Below, piece by piece: positions 6,345 through 14,300 of a DNA stretch of 18,659 bases. A program made the translations under genes and the position numbers. How positions within the stretch are numbered: the stretch's first letter is position 1; the number at the start of each line of letters is the position of its first letter. The notes beneath the pieces were generated by a model that was given only the letters and a program-made list of their open reading frames with translations, did not search any database and had not been told where the DNA came from. Location of the stretch: the NCBI GenBank assembly GCA_903837305.1, contig CAILUB010000216.1:1-18659 (forward strand). The letters are read 5' to 3'. Source of the stretch: an uncultured Cytophagaceae bacterium. GTDB taxonomy: Bacteria; Bacteroidota; Bacteroidia; Cytophagales; Spirosomataceae.

Positions 6345-7271
6345 CTACTTAGCTAATGCTTTTCGTAAAAGTTCCACACTTTTTCGAACGCCCGATTTCG
6401 GATCTTCCTTTCCTTCAAATTCGATGGAAATGTAGCCATGGTAGTTCACATCCTTCAAAATTTTAACGATTCTGTCATAATCGAGGTCTAATGAATACCA
6501 TTCTCCACCACCATAATAGGTTTTAGCCTGCACGAAACTCGCGCGTGGTGCCACCATCTTCAGTTTATCATAAGGATCTTCTAGGAAATTCCCCGTATCC
6601 ATTAATAATCCGAGCCACGGTGAGTTCACCGTATCTTGGATTCGAATCATGCCTTCTGGCGTAGATCCTAAACCCCAGTGGTTTTCTAAGGCTAATAAAA
6701 CGCCACATTCTTCCGCTTTTTTCAAACATTGTTGAATGCCGTCCACGCACCATTTGTATCCATCATCTTCGGTATAACCCGGTAGAATAGGTTCGATTCC
6801 TCTGTTTTTCATTAAGTCGTCAAAGGATTTGATCGTATTCCATCTCCCTGTATTCAAACGGAGGCAGGGAATCCCCATCTTATAAGCTAGTTCAATGCAG
6901 TGATTTGTGTGATCTACGTGTTTTTTTAATTCCTCTTTATCTGGTGTGACAAAGCCCTGGTGGATTGAAAGGCAGGTCATCGCGATGCCGTTTACGAAGG
7001 CATGCTTTTTAAGTTTCTGGAGATAAGCGTTGTCTTCGCTTTCCATTTGTCGATGTAACACATCGATTCCTTCTAATCCGAGTGCCGCAGCCTCATCTAT
7101 TACTTTTTCAATGGGGAATTTATCTCCCTTGAAATGCCAATAGGAATAGCTGGAGACACTTAATTTAATAGAAGGTTGTAAACTAGGTTTAGCAGGAATT
7201 GCTTGGGAGGAAGGAATTCCGCTGAGGCCACCTGCTAACAGGGAGCTCTGGATAAAATCACGTCTTTGCAT
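6345..7271 (-). CDS. Sugar phosphate isomerase/epimerase-like TIM barrel with Tat signal
   Basis: Protein of 308 residues of the xylose isomerase-like/AP endonuclease 2 barrel superfamily. MQRRDFIQSSLLAGGLSG is a Tat-type signal with a shortened RRDF motif. After it, KLSVSSYSYWHFKG starts the barrel. LENHWG (195-200, Glu196), LLMDTGNF (222-229, Asp225) and the late SIEFEGKED (282-290) carry the acidic residues that usually bind the divalent metal. Members isomerise or epimerise sugars or work on 3-keto-glycosides. Pairing with an exported Gfo/Idh oxidoreductase is common in Bacteroidota and suggests joint processing of a sugar or cyclitol outside the cytoplasm. It is the first gene of the operon. 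The start ATG at 7271 is fixed by the signal peptide. Confidence 0.88.
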   Translation of the reverse strand: MQRRDFIQSSLLAGGLSGIPSSQAIPAKPSLQPSIKLSVSSYSYWHFKGDKFPIEKVIDEAAALGLEGIDVLHRQMESEDNAYLQKLKKHAFVNGIAMTCLSIHQGFVTPDKEELKKHVDHTNHCIELAYKMGIPCLRLNTGRWNTIKSFDDLMKNRGIEPILPGYTEDDGYKWCVDGIQQCLKKAEECGVLLALENHWGLGSTPEGMIRIQDTVNSPWLGLLMDTGNFLEDPYDKLKMVAPRASFVQAKTYYGGGEWYSLDLDYDRIVKILKDVNYHGYISIEFEGKEDPKSGVRKSVELLRKALAK

Positions 7272-7278
7272 CTTTTTA

Positions 7279-7295
7279 TAGGTTTAGAAAACCTA
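7279..7295. other. Short inverted repeat in the leader of the isomerase/oxidoreductase operon
   Basis: TAGGTTT (7279-7285) and AAACCTA (7289-7295) are perfect 7-bp arms with a 3-nt loop AGA, ending 8 bp upstream of the ATG at 7271. It could be an operator or a small RNA hairpin near the start codon. I find no clean -33/-7 promoter for the operon in 7272-7421, so its transcription start is unknown. Confidence 0.35.
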
Positions 7296-7299
7296 AGTT

Positions 7300-7332
7300 A
7301 AAAAAAAGATGAAAGAAAAGTTCTTTCATCTT
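7300..7332 (-). terminator. Intrinsic terminator of the WYL regulator gene
   Basis: On the minus strand a perfect 12-bp stem (AAGATGAAAGAA at 7306-7317 against TTCTTTCATCTT at 7321-7332, loop 3 nt) is followed directly by eight T residues (A run at 7300-7307 on the plus strand). It lies about 90 nt after the WYL gene stop at 7422. It separates that gene from the isomerase/oxidoreductase operon on the same strand, which therefore should have its own promoter. The stem is AT-rich, so strength may be moderate. Confidence 0.7.
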
Positions 7333-7421
7333 GATGCACACCAAACCACTAATTGATTTTGTAATAAGCGAAGGTAGACCTATTTCTCGATTATCAAACA
7401 CCACTCTCTCATATTATCAGT

Positions 7422-8474
7422 TTACTGATAAAGCTGAAGGGCTTTTTTAAGGTTTTTTTGCAGCTGTTCTTTTAAATGGAATGGTTCAATTACCTGTAAT
7501 TCAGTGGCATACCGAAAAAGAAAATTTTCGACATCTTTATTTATTTCAATGGTAAGTTCGAATAATTGTTCGTCTATTTGAATTTGTGAGGGATGTATGG
7601 GGTATTTGGGTAAGTACTCTTTAATCCATGAATCGTCCTGAACTCGTAAGATAATTTTTTCAGCTTCCCGAGCCCCTCGGAATAAGCCGAGGCTATGTTT
7701 GAAAAAGTCACTTGGCTGAAAGGAGGGATGTATGCGGGTTTTATAAGGTAAACGACTGAAACGAAGGTTGCCTATTCGGTCTAAAGCGAACAGCCGCAGT
7801 TGATCTTTTGAAATTTTGTTGATCGTTTCCTTTTGATCCATTTCTTGGAAAAGCAAATACCAGCCTGTATACCATCCATTGTTGTATTCCTTGATGAGTA
7901 AGGGCAGGCAATGAATCGTTTTTACCTTGGAGTTAGCCGTTAAACCTTTGTGCGTTATTTCGATCAACTGTTTACCTGCTATTGCGTCTACCAGAAATTT
8001 TACGTGTTCAGATCCAGATCTATCCCCCTCATTAATGAGTTCGATAGCTGGCCAGTGTGCGATTTCTTCGTTTTTTATGAGGTTGTTTTCCAAAGAGATC
8101 GCCCGCAACTTATTCACTATCCCATTCCCATTTCCGCCTGTAAATAAATGTTTATTAAAATCGATAATGGAGGCGATTTGGTCTAATTCCTTTTCCGAAA
8201 AGGATGGATAGGCACTGATGTCATCCCGTATATAGTAAAAGCGATTTTCTGATTTCGAATAGCGAATTAAATCCCCCTCTGTTTCCTCCAAGCTAGGATA
8301 CCTTTCCGCTAATTTTTCTTTCAATGCCTTGATGTCGCGGCTAAAACTCCGCTCGCTATAGCTCAGCTGATCAAAGTGTTCTGTAAAATACGAGCTCACA
8401 GTGGACGCTCGCATCGGAAATGTTTTACGCAGAAATAGATTGTTGAGCTCTTTAAGCCGATCGGTGGTGTTCAT
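7422..8474 (-). CDS. WYL-domain transcriptional regulator
   Basis: Protein of 350 residues with an N-terminal winged HTH (about 1-60, RLKELNNLFLRKTFPM with SERSFSRDIKALKE as the recognition part). A WYL domain follows (about 155-240), with GWYTGWYLL (200-208) and the strongly typical LRLFALDRIGNLRF (226-239). A C-terminal WCX-type extension comes last (about 270-345). WYL domains bind nucleic acid or nucleotide-like ligands, and many such regulators respond to DNA damage or control defence and metabolic genes. Here no defence genes are nearby. Its neighbours are a divergent small membrane protein and, downstream on the same strand beyond a terminator, the exported sugar enzymes. The ATG at 8474 is the natural start. 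The stop codon sits in a small inverted repeat (7414-7431). Confidence 0.87.
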   Translation of the reverse strand: MNTTDRLKELNNLFLRKTFPMRASTVSSYFTEHFDQLSYSERSFSRDIKALKEKLAERYPSLEETEGDLIRYSKSENRFYYIRDDISAYPSFSEKELDQIASIIDFNKHLFTGGNGNGIVNKLRAISLENNLIKNEEIAHWPAIELINEGDRSGSEHVKFLVDAIAGKQLIEITHKGLTANSKVKTIHCLPLLIKEYNNGWYTGWYLLFQEMDQKETINKISKDQLRLFALDRIGNLRFSRLPYKTRIHPSFQPSDFFKHSLGLFRGAREAEKIILRVQDDSWIKEYLPKYPIHPSQIQIDEQLFELTIEINKDVENFLFRYATELQVIEPFHLKEQLQKNLKKALQLYQ

Positions 8475-8500
8475 GATCCTAAACTAGTGATTTATTTATA

Positions 8501-8522
8501 AGTCGCCAACTATTGGCGTACT
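8501..8522. promoter_or_regulatory. Hyphenated palindrome between the WYL regulator and the small membrane protein, candidate operator
   Basis: CGCCAA (8504-8509), CTA, TTGGCG (8513-8518) are perfect arms. With one inserted T the symmetry extends to AGT...ACT (8501-8522). It lies 30 bp upstream of the WYL ATG and about 40 bp upstream of the divergent ATG at 8560, the usual place for an autoregulatory operator. A CAATTTTG sequence at 8530-8537 is a 7-of-8 match to the -7 element for the rightward gene, but without a proper -33. Confidence 0.45.
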
Positions 8523-8559
8523 ACTGCCGCAATTTTGGGTAAACAAAAACGAAAACACG

Positions 8560-8835
8560 ATGAAAAATTTTAAAGCATTATTAGTCATTCCTTTTTTCTT
8601 CTATGCGACGGAAGGTTATTTGAAGGCATTCAAAATGGATGGCATGGGTTTAATGGTTAAATTATTAGTATCCTTCAATTTTTTAGTTTGTGTGGGATTA
8701 GCCATGGCAGATTTTCAGTTTTTTGGCAATTCAGACCTCGATGGATTTTATACCCAAATTGCGCTAGTGGAATTCATTTATTTAGTATTCGGTTTTAGTC
8801 TTCATTTCTTCGCTGGTCTGGCGGAGAATGAATAG
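8560..8835 (+). CDS. Small hypothetical membrane protein, 91 residues
   Basis: I do not recognise a family. The protein is strongly hydrophobic with about three membrane segments (roughly 5-20, 30-50 and 63-86), short polar turns (LKAFKMDGMG, FGNSDLDGF) and an acidic end (AENE). The ATG at 8560 follows an A-rich stretch typical of Bacteroidota translation starts. It is divergent from the WYL regulator with an 85-bp spacer that contains an inverted repeat, so regulation by that protein is plausible. No partner gene follows on the same strand within 175 bp. Confidence 0.7.
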   Translation: MKNFKALLVIPFFFYATEGYLKAFKMDGMGLMVKLLVSFNFLVCVGLAMADFQFFGNSDLDGFYTQIALVEFIYLVFGFSLHFFAGLAENE

Positions 8836-9010
8836 ATAACCGTTTAATAAATATTTGTAAGATTTCAGTAATTATTTCAATATATTTATTGTGTTTTGAA
8901 TTATCAAAAGAGCAGATTAAAAATCAACGATTCTAAACATTGTGCTATATACAATGAAAGAAACTAGTAGCCATAATTTTTGATTTAGGCCAATTTAAAG
9001 TTCAATAAGT
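8836..9010. other. AT-rich intergenic region with two short inverted repeats
   Basis: Very AT-rich spacer of 175 bp before the FN3-like lipoprotein gene. TTTTGA-ATTA-TCAAAA (8894-8909) and CATTGT-N7-ACAATG (8938-8956) are short inverted repeats that may be operators or chance in AT-rich DNA. TAATTTTTG (8974-8982) resembles a -7 element with one extra base, about 30 bp before the ATG at 9011, but has no good -33. I see no terminator after the small membrane gene. Confidence 0.3.
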
Positions 9011-10339
9011 ATGAAAAAGTATCTTGTTCTATTTTTCGCATCGATTACTTTGCTGTCTAGCTGTAAAGTAGAGGATTTATTAAATCCGGCGGTGATCGTG
9101 ACGAAACCGGCAACGGACATCACGGGTACTTCGGCCGTTTTGAATGGCGATTTAGTCAGTTTAGCCACCACAGGTGCGGGCACAGCAAACGCAGAAAGAG
9201 GATTCATTTATACGAATCTGAGTATGACGCCTACCTTGCAGGATAATAAAATAGCCATAGGCTCAGGATTAGGTGCCTATAGTTATCTTTTGCAAAATTT
9301 AAAGCCTAATACGACCTATTATTTCATGGCTTATAGTTTGAACTCTAATAACTCCCCCTCTTTTGGGATGGTGCAAACTTTCAAGACAACGGATCTTAAG
9401 GTACCTACCGCCACTAAAGTGGATGTGACAAAACTAGGTTTAACTTCTGCGACCTTTACTTCTTCGATCAGCGATGACGGCGGTGCAGCCATTACAGAAC
9501 GTGGTTTCGTCTATTCGACAACGGCTAATCCGACCACAGCGAAGACTAAAGTTACATCAGGTTCTGGCAAGGGAGAATTTACCGCTGCTGTTACAAACTT
9601 AGTTAAAGCGACTACGTATTACATTCGATCTTATGCGATAAATTCTAAGGGAATATCTTACGGAATTGAGGGCAGCTTTACAACGCCTAATAACTATGCT
9701 TTGACCACAACATTTACGGATGTGGCTTCGATTCCATCGCCTTTAGTAGTAGGAGCAAAGTTAACTGGTGCAGGAACATCACCGGTTAAAGAATATGGTG
9801 TGGTGTATGGTGTTTCTCAAAATCTAACAACTGTAAATTCTACAAGTGTGAATTCGAACTTGCCTGGAACGGGTTTTCATGCTGCGAATGAAGGTGGTTA
9901 TCTAACACCTTCCTTGAATAATGGTAAAATTACTTCTCCTGCAAAAGCGGATGGTTCCTTTGATGTGATTCTTCGCTACTTAGTAGGTTCTAAAGTATAT
10001 TATGCTAGGGCCTATGTTGTTTTAGAGAGCAACGAAGTGATTTACGGAAATACCGTGACGATTCCGGCACGTAGCTATGCGAGAGACCCAGCACGTTTTG
10101 ACGTTGCGAATGTATATTATAAGTCTAATTATGCTTTATTCGACATGTTAACTGACGAAGTGATTACGCCTACCGTTTCTGGAACGTATGATATTTGGTA
10201 TTCATCTAATGAAGATGCGAAAGCCTATCAAAAGACATTAACGAAAGCGCAATTGTCCTCTTTCCTGTTCTACAAGTTCAAGAACAAAGAGAACTGTCAG
10301 CGCTGGTGTGATTTGAAAAATGGGGTGATTAAACCCTAA
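9011..10339 (+). CDS. Surface lipoprotein with FN3-like repeats
   Basis: Protein of 442 residues. MKKYLVLFFASITLLSSC is a lipoprotein signal with Cys18 as the acylated residue. It is followed by at least two FN3-like repeats (about 28-127 and 132-226). Each has the pattern ERGF(I/V)Y...PT....SG.G.(Y/F)......L...TTYY.(M/R)(A/S)Y..NS....(F/Y)G....F.T, a form common in Bacteroidota surface lipoproteins. A third, more divergent unit (about 230-350) has EYGVVYG and VYYARAYV. The last about 85 residues differ: they begin near ARSYARDPARFDVANVYY and end in NCQRWCDLKNGVIKP, with two Cys (429, 433) four residues apart. Likely anchored to the outer membrane, facing outward. The function is unknown; a role in adhesion or carbohydrate handling is only a guess. 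Confidence 0.82.
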   Translation: MKKYLVLFFASITLLSSCKVEDLLNPAVIVTKPATDITGTSAVLNGDLVSLATTGAGTANAERGFIYTNLSMTPTLQDNKIAIGSGLGAYSYLLQNLKPNTTYYFMAYSLNSNNSPSFGMVQTFKTTDLKVPTATKVDVTKLGLTSATFTSSISDDGGAAITERGFVYSTTANPTTAKTKVTSGSGKGEFTAAVTNLVKATTYYIRSYAINSKGISYGIEGSFTTPNNYALTTTFTDVASIPSPLVVGAKLTGAGTSPVKEYGVVYGVSQNLTTVNSTSVNSNLPGTGFHAANEGGYLTPSLNNGKITSPAKADGSFDVILRYLVGSKVYYARAYVVLESNEVIYGNTVTIPARSYARDPARFDVANVYYKSNYALFDMLTDEVITPTVSGTYDIWYSSNEDAKAYQKTLTKAQLSSFLFYKFKNKENCQRWCDLKNGVIKP

Positions 10340-10354
10340 AAAAGCTCCCTAAAT

Positions 10355-10385
10355 AAAAAGCCCTCTAGATGTAGGGGGCTTTTTT
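10355..10385. terminator. Bidirectional intrinsic terminator between convergent genes
   Basis: AAAAAGCCCTCTA (10355-10367), loop GATG, TAGGGGGCTTTTT (10372-10384) form a 13-bp stem with one G-U wobble and T runs at both ends as read on each strand. It serves the FN3-like lipoprotein on the plus strand (stop 10339) and the PorP/SprF gene on the minus strand (stop 10387), which ends 2 bp beyond the hairpin. Confidence 0.88.
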
Positions 10386-10386
10386 A

Positions 10387-11364
10387 TTATCTTCTCTTGA
10401 AGATTTTTTTGATATTTAACCTATCGCCTATCCCCTTTTTCTTCCGGTAATAAGTAGGGTTATTATCCCTCACTATGCGGTATTTCAATACGATCTCGTG
10501 CGTTTGATTAGATACCTGGTTAATTTCGGTAGTCGGCATCTCGTATAAGTAACCTAGGTAGATTTTGGGACTAAAATTAACCCCTAGGTTTGCGCTGTAG
10601 CTATTCATGCTGCGGTAACCTAAACCAAATTCCAACAGCTTATTCATCGTCGCAGTTACGTTTACTTCCCACGAGTTAGGCACGTCAGCGCCCAGACGTA
10701 TTAAGGCGCTAGGATTCAAAGAAATAGCCTCGTTTACGTCATATTTTCCACCAACAATAGTATATAACATAGTCACATCTTTGTGCGTGCCTTCATAGAT
10801 ACCATAATCATTCCAAATCATGCGGGGCTGAGATACACCAAAATAAAGGGCATCGTTCTTTTTCGCAAAACGAAGTCCCCAGCCAAAATTCGCCTTAATA
10901 CCCGTGGAGAAATTTTGGTTAAAGGATGGGTCACTCATGTCTCTTAAACTTAATCCGGCAAAGTCCAAACTCAAGTTTGAAACTCCCGCCCGAATACCAC
11001 CAGAGAAACCCCAGGTGTCATTTAATTTCACATGATAAGCGAAGTCCCCACTCACGTAGATGGACTTCACCGGCCCCGCTTGGTCATAGAGTAGGGTAAA
11101 GCCAGAGCCTTTCTGTTTAAAGGCTTTGAAATTCCCAAAAACACCTACCGTCTTAGGGGCTCCCGCGATCTCCATCCATTGATTCCGGTGCATTAAACTC
11201 AATTCGGAATTCTCAACTGCACCGTTAAATCCTGGATTAATTACTTGAGGGTAAGCCCTAAATAGGGAGAATCCTGGATCTATTTGGGCATAGGCCTTTT
11301 GACTAGTTACAAAAACAAGCAAGCAAAGGCTAAATATGCAGCATATTATGTTGGTCTTTTTCAT
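10387..11364 (-). CDS. PorP/SprF family type IX secretion system membrane protein
   Basis: Protein of 325 residues with a signal peptide (MKKTNIICCIFSLCLLVFVTSQKAYAQ, written here by its ends; cleavage after AYA). The mature start, QIDPGFSLFRAYPQVINPGFNG, shows the family hallmark FxxYxxNPxxxNPAxxG in the form LFRAYPQVINPGFNG. It is followed by HRNQWM and by alternating beta-strand patterns ending in aromatic residues (FGWGLRF, YLGYLYEMP), as expected of an outer-membrane beta barrel. SprF of Flavobacterium johnsoniae is needed for secretion of the adhesin SprB, and PorP is a T9SS component in Porphyromonas. Here the gene begins 2 bp after the stop of the giant type B cargo gene (TAG-AC-ATG), so the two should be co-transcribed and perhaps translationally coupled, and this protein is the probable export or anchoring partner of that cargo. 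Confidence 0.93.
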   Translation of the reverse strand: MKKTNIICCIFSLCLLVFVTSQKAYAQIDPGFSLFRAYPQVINPGFNGAVENSELSLMHRNQWMEIAGAPKTVGVFGNFKAFKQKGSGFTLLYDQAGPVKSIYVSGDFAYHVKLNDTWGFSGGIRAGVSNLSLDFAGLSLRDMSDPSFNQNFSTGIKANFGWGLRFAKKNDALYFGVSQPRMIWNDYGIYEGTHKDVTMLYTIVGGKYDVNEAISLNPSALIRLGADVPNSWEVNVTATMNKLLEFGLGYRSMNSYSANLGVNFSPKIYLGYLYEMPTTEINQVSNQTHEIVLKYRIVRDNNPTYYRKKKGIGDRLNIKKIFKRR

Positions 11365-11366
11365 GT

Positions 11367-14300
11367 CTATTGTCCTTTCAAGCGATTAATGTAAACGTAA
11401 TTTGTAACGGTTGGTTTCTCACCAAAGAAGTCTAAGATATAATAATACGTCCCGTCAGGTAACAAGCCATCGCCTGCTAATAATCCTGTTCCTTGATTCG
11501 ATTGACCACCCCAGCTATTGTCATAGTTATCCATGACAAAGACGGTTTGACCATATCGATTTATGACCGTTAACCTGTTAGGTGGATTCCGTTTCAGATC
11601 GAGATCATAGAATAGCATCAAGGTCTCGTTTAATCCATCACCATTAGGTGAAATACCTTGGTAAGGGGTTGGATTACAAACATCCGAATCAATTCTATTA
11701 TCGATGCCATCTTCATCACAATCAGGACGTATCGTCTCCCGCTCATCTCGATCGGTGATTCCATCACCATCCGAATCTTCATCTAGGATATCTGGCGTTC
11801 CATCTTTGTCCGTATCTACCGGAACATTGATGTTTGCACCTAATTCTTCCCAGTCTAGATAAGAATCATTATCTAAGTCAGATAACGAATCAATATCAAT
11901 CACGATCCGGATCTTTGTCTTCGCGATAATGTCACCTAACCTACCCGTAATCACATAGGTCGTGTCTCGACGAGGTAAATAAGGATTTCCTGAAATGATA
12001 CCCGTTAAGGAGTCTAACACGATTCCTTTCGGAAGTGCAGGTGATATAGAGAAGCTAATTAACTTACCTACAATCGTTGGCTCGAGCGGGTTAATTTCTA
12101 GCCCTTGCTTGAATCGATTAGGCGTGTTATACGTAATCGTAGGAGGTATCACTTCGATCTCTAAGGAATCGCTAGCAGATCCTATGCTATTAGTGGCTGT
12201 TACCACAAACGATGTTTTCGCTAAGGTATCTAACGGTGTTCCCGCTATCTCACCTGTTATCTCATCAAATGTCATTCCACGCGGTAAGAGAGGCTCGATG
12301 CTGTACTTCTTAACGAAACCATTTACCGTAGGTAGGATAGAGGGCACCACAGCCACACCCTGAATAAAGGTATGTGGACTAGGGTAGCTTAACGAATCTG
12401 GGCTGACTGGAAGTACGACTTCGAGCAACAAGGTATCCGAAACAGATCCTTGTGCATTCATTGCCGTAATAACATATTCAACTAATTCCGTGATATCCTC
12501 TGGTGTACCAGAGATCACACCCGTGAATCCATCGAAATTCAAGCCAGCCGGTAGGGATGGATTAATCGAGTAGGACTTAACGAATCCTTTCACATTAGGA
12601 GTTAATGGATTCATCTTCTCACCGCGATTCAATGTACGCTTGATCTTCTTACCTGTATATCCAGGAACTGGAGGGTAGTACAAGGAATCTGGTGGTCCCG
12701 GAGGTAGAATCGTTATCTCGATATTCGTAGAAACAGAACCAATGTTATTTCTAGCCGTCACCGTGAAGGTCGATTTCTCAATGATACCGATAGGCGTTCC
12801 TGTGATAATACCTGTCACTGCATCGATTTCAATTCCCGCTGGTAAGTTAGGCTCTACGCTATAGGCATAGACAGCCCCCTTCACTGTTGGAATCAATGGA
12901 TTGATTTCTTCATCTTGTCCAAACACATTCGGTGTAGGATATGACAAGGAATCAGGAGCCACTGTCGCACTGTCTACGGTAATTTGTAAAGTGAATTCAG
13001 CAGATCCAGAGTTATTAGTCGCCGTCACTAGGTAATCTGCCAGGGCAGAAACCGCTGTAGGTCTACCCGAGATGATACCCGTTACTGGATCTAGTGTCAA
13101 TCCAGCAGGAAGCGCAGGGCTTACCGTGAAGGATTCTACTGTACCTACATAAGTAGGAGTCAGCGGAGTAATCGCTAAACCATGCGTGAATTGGTTAGGT
13201 GTAGGATATACTAGATCTTCTGGTGGTCCCATTGGAATCACTTTGATATCAAGTGTGGTACTTACACTGCCAAAATCATTGCTAGCAATCACCTCATAAC
13301 GAGTCGAATCACTTAAGCTAGTAGGCTTTCCACTAATGACACCCGTAAATGGATCCATACTTAATCCTGCTGGTAAATTAGGGCTGATCGTATACGAATC
13401 AGCTACCGCATCTTTTTCCAGCACAGAAGGGCTTAATGGCGAAATCGTTACACCTTTCGTCAAGACATTAGGTGTAGGATAGCTAATCGACTTAATTTTC
13501 TGTCCAGCGACCACTTCAATGGTAAAGCTTGCACTTACCTCGTTCACGGCATTGCTAGCTGTCACGGTATACTTCGTGATAGGCATCACATTCACCGGCG
13601 TACCAGAAACGATACCAGAGTTAGGATCAAATACTAATCCCTCCGGTAACGCTGGCTTAATGGTGTAGCTAGACACATCACCTCTCACGCTTGGCGTAAT
13701 AGGGGTGATTAATTTGCCTTTATTAAACTTATTAGGTGAGCTATAAGCTAAACAACATAAAGAATCTGGTGCAATGACCTCGATTTGGAGGGTAGTAGAA
13801 GTCTTACCTGCTGGATTCTCTGCCGTAATCACGAAGCTCGCTAAGGCACTCGTATCAGCTGGAATACCCGAGATGATACCCGTAGCTGGGTCTAACGAGA
13901 TGCCCGCTGGCAAGGCCGGTGTAACGGTGTATGTTTTCACGAAGCCAGAAACGATCGGTTTCAATTCTACCATTTTAACCCCTTTCGTTAAGGTCACTTT
14001 CGTTGTTGAGTAAATAGGCAATTTAGGTGCCTCTAATAGTACAACCTCAATGACCACTACACCTTTCGTACTACCTAAGTCATTCGTACCGATCACCTCA
14101 TAGGTAGTTCGGTCACTAAGGACTGTAGGTGTACCCGTTATCTCACCGGTTGCTTGGTTAAAGTTCAAGCCAGCTGGTAAGCTAGGTGAGATAGAGAAGG
14201 ATCCAATGTAACCACTATAAGTAGGCTTTAAGGCATTGATAGGAGTGCCTTTTGCAAACGTATTCGGTGAGTTGTACACGATGCAACATGGTGCAGAATT

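Noticed and set aside
7414..7431. TTATCAG-TTTA-CTGATAA inverted repeat at the end of the WYL gene
   Set aside because: No T tract follows on the minus strand, and a better terminator stands about 90 nt further on; kept only as a curiosity around the stop codon.
7927..8211. Plus-strand open frames inside the WYL regulator gene
   Set aside because: No recognisable domain, signal peptide or promoter, and fully covered by a well-supported gene on the other strand.
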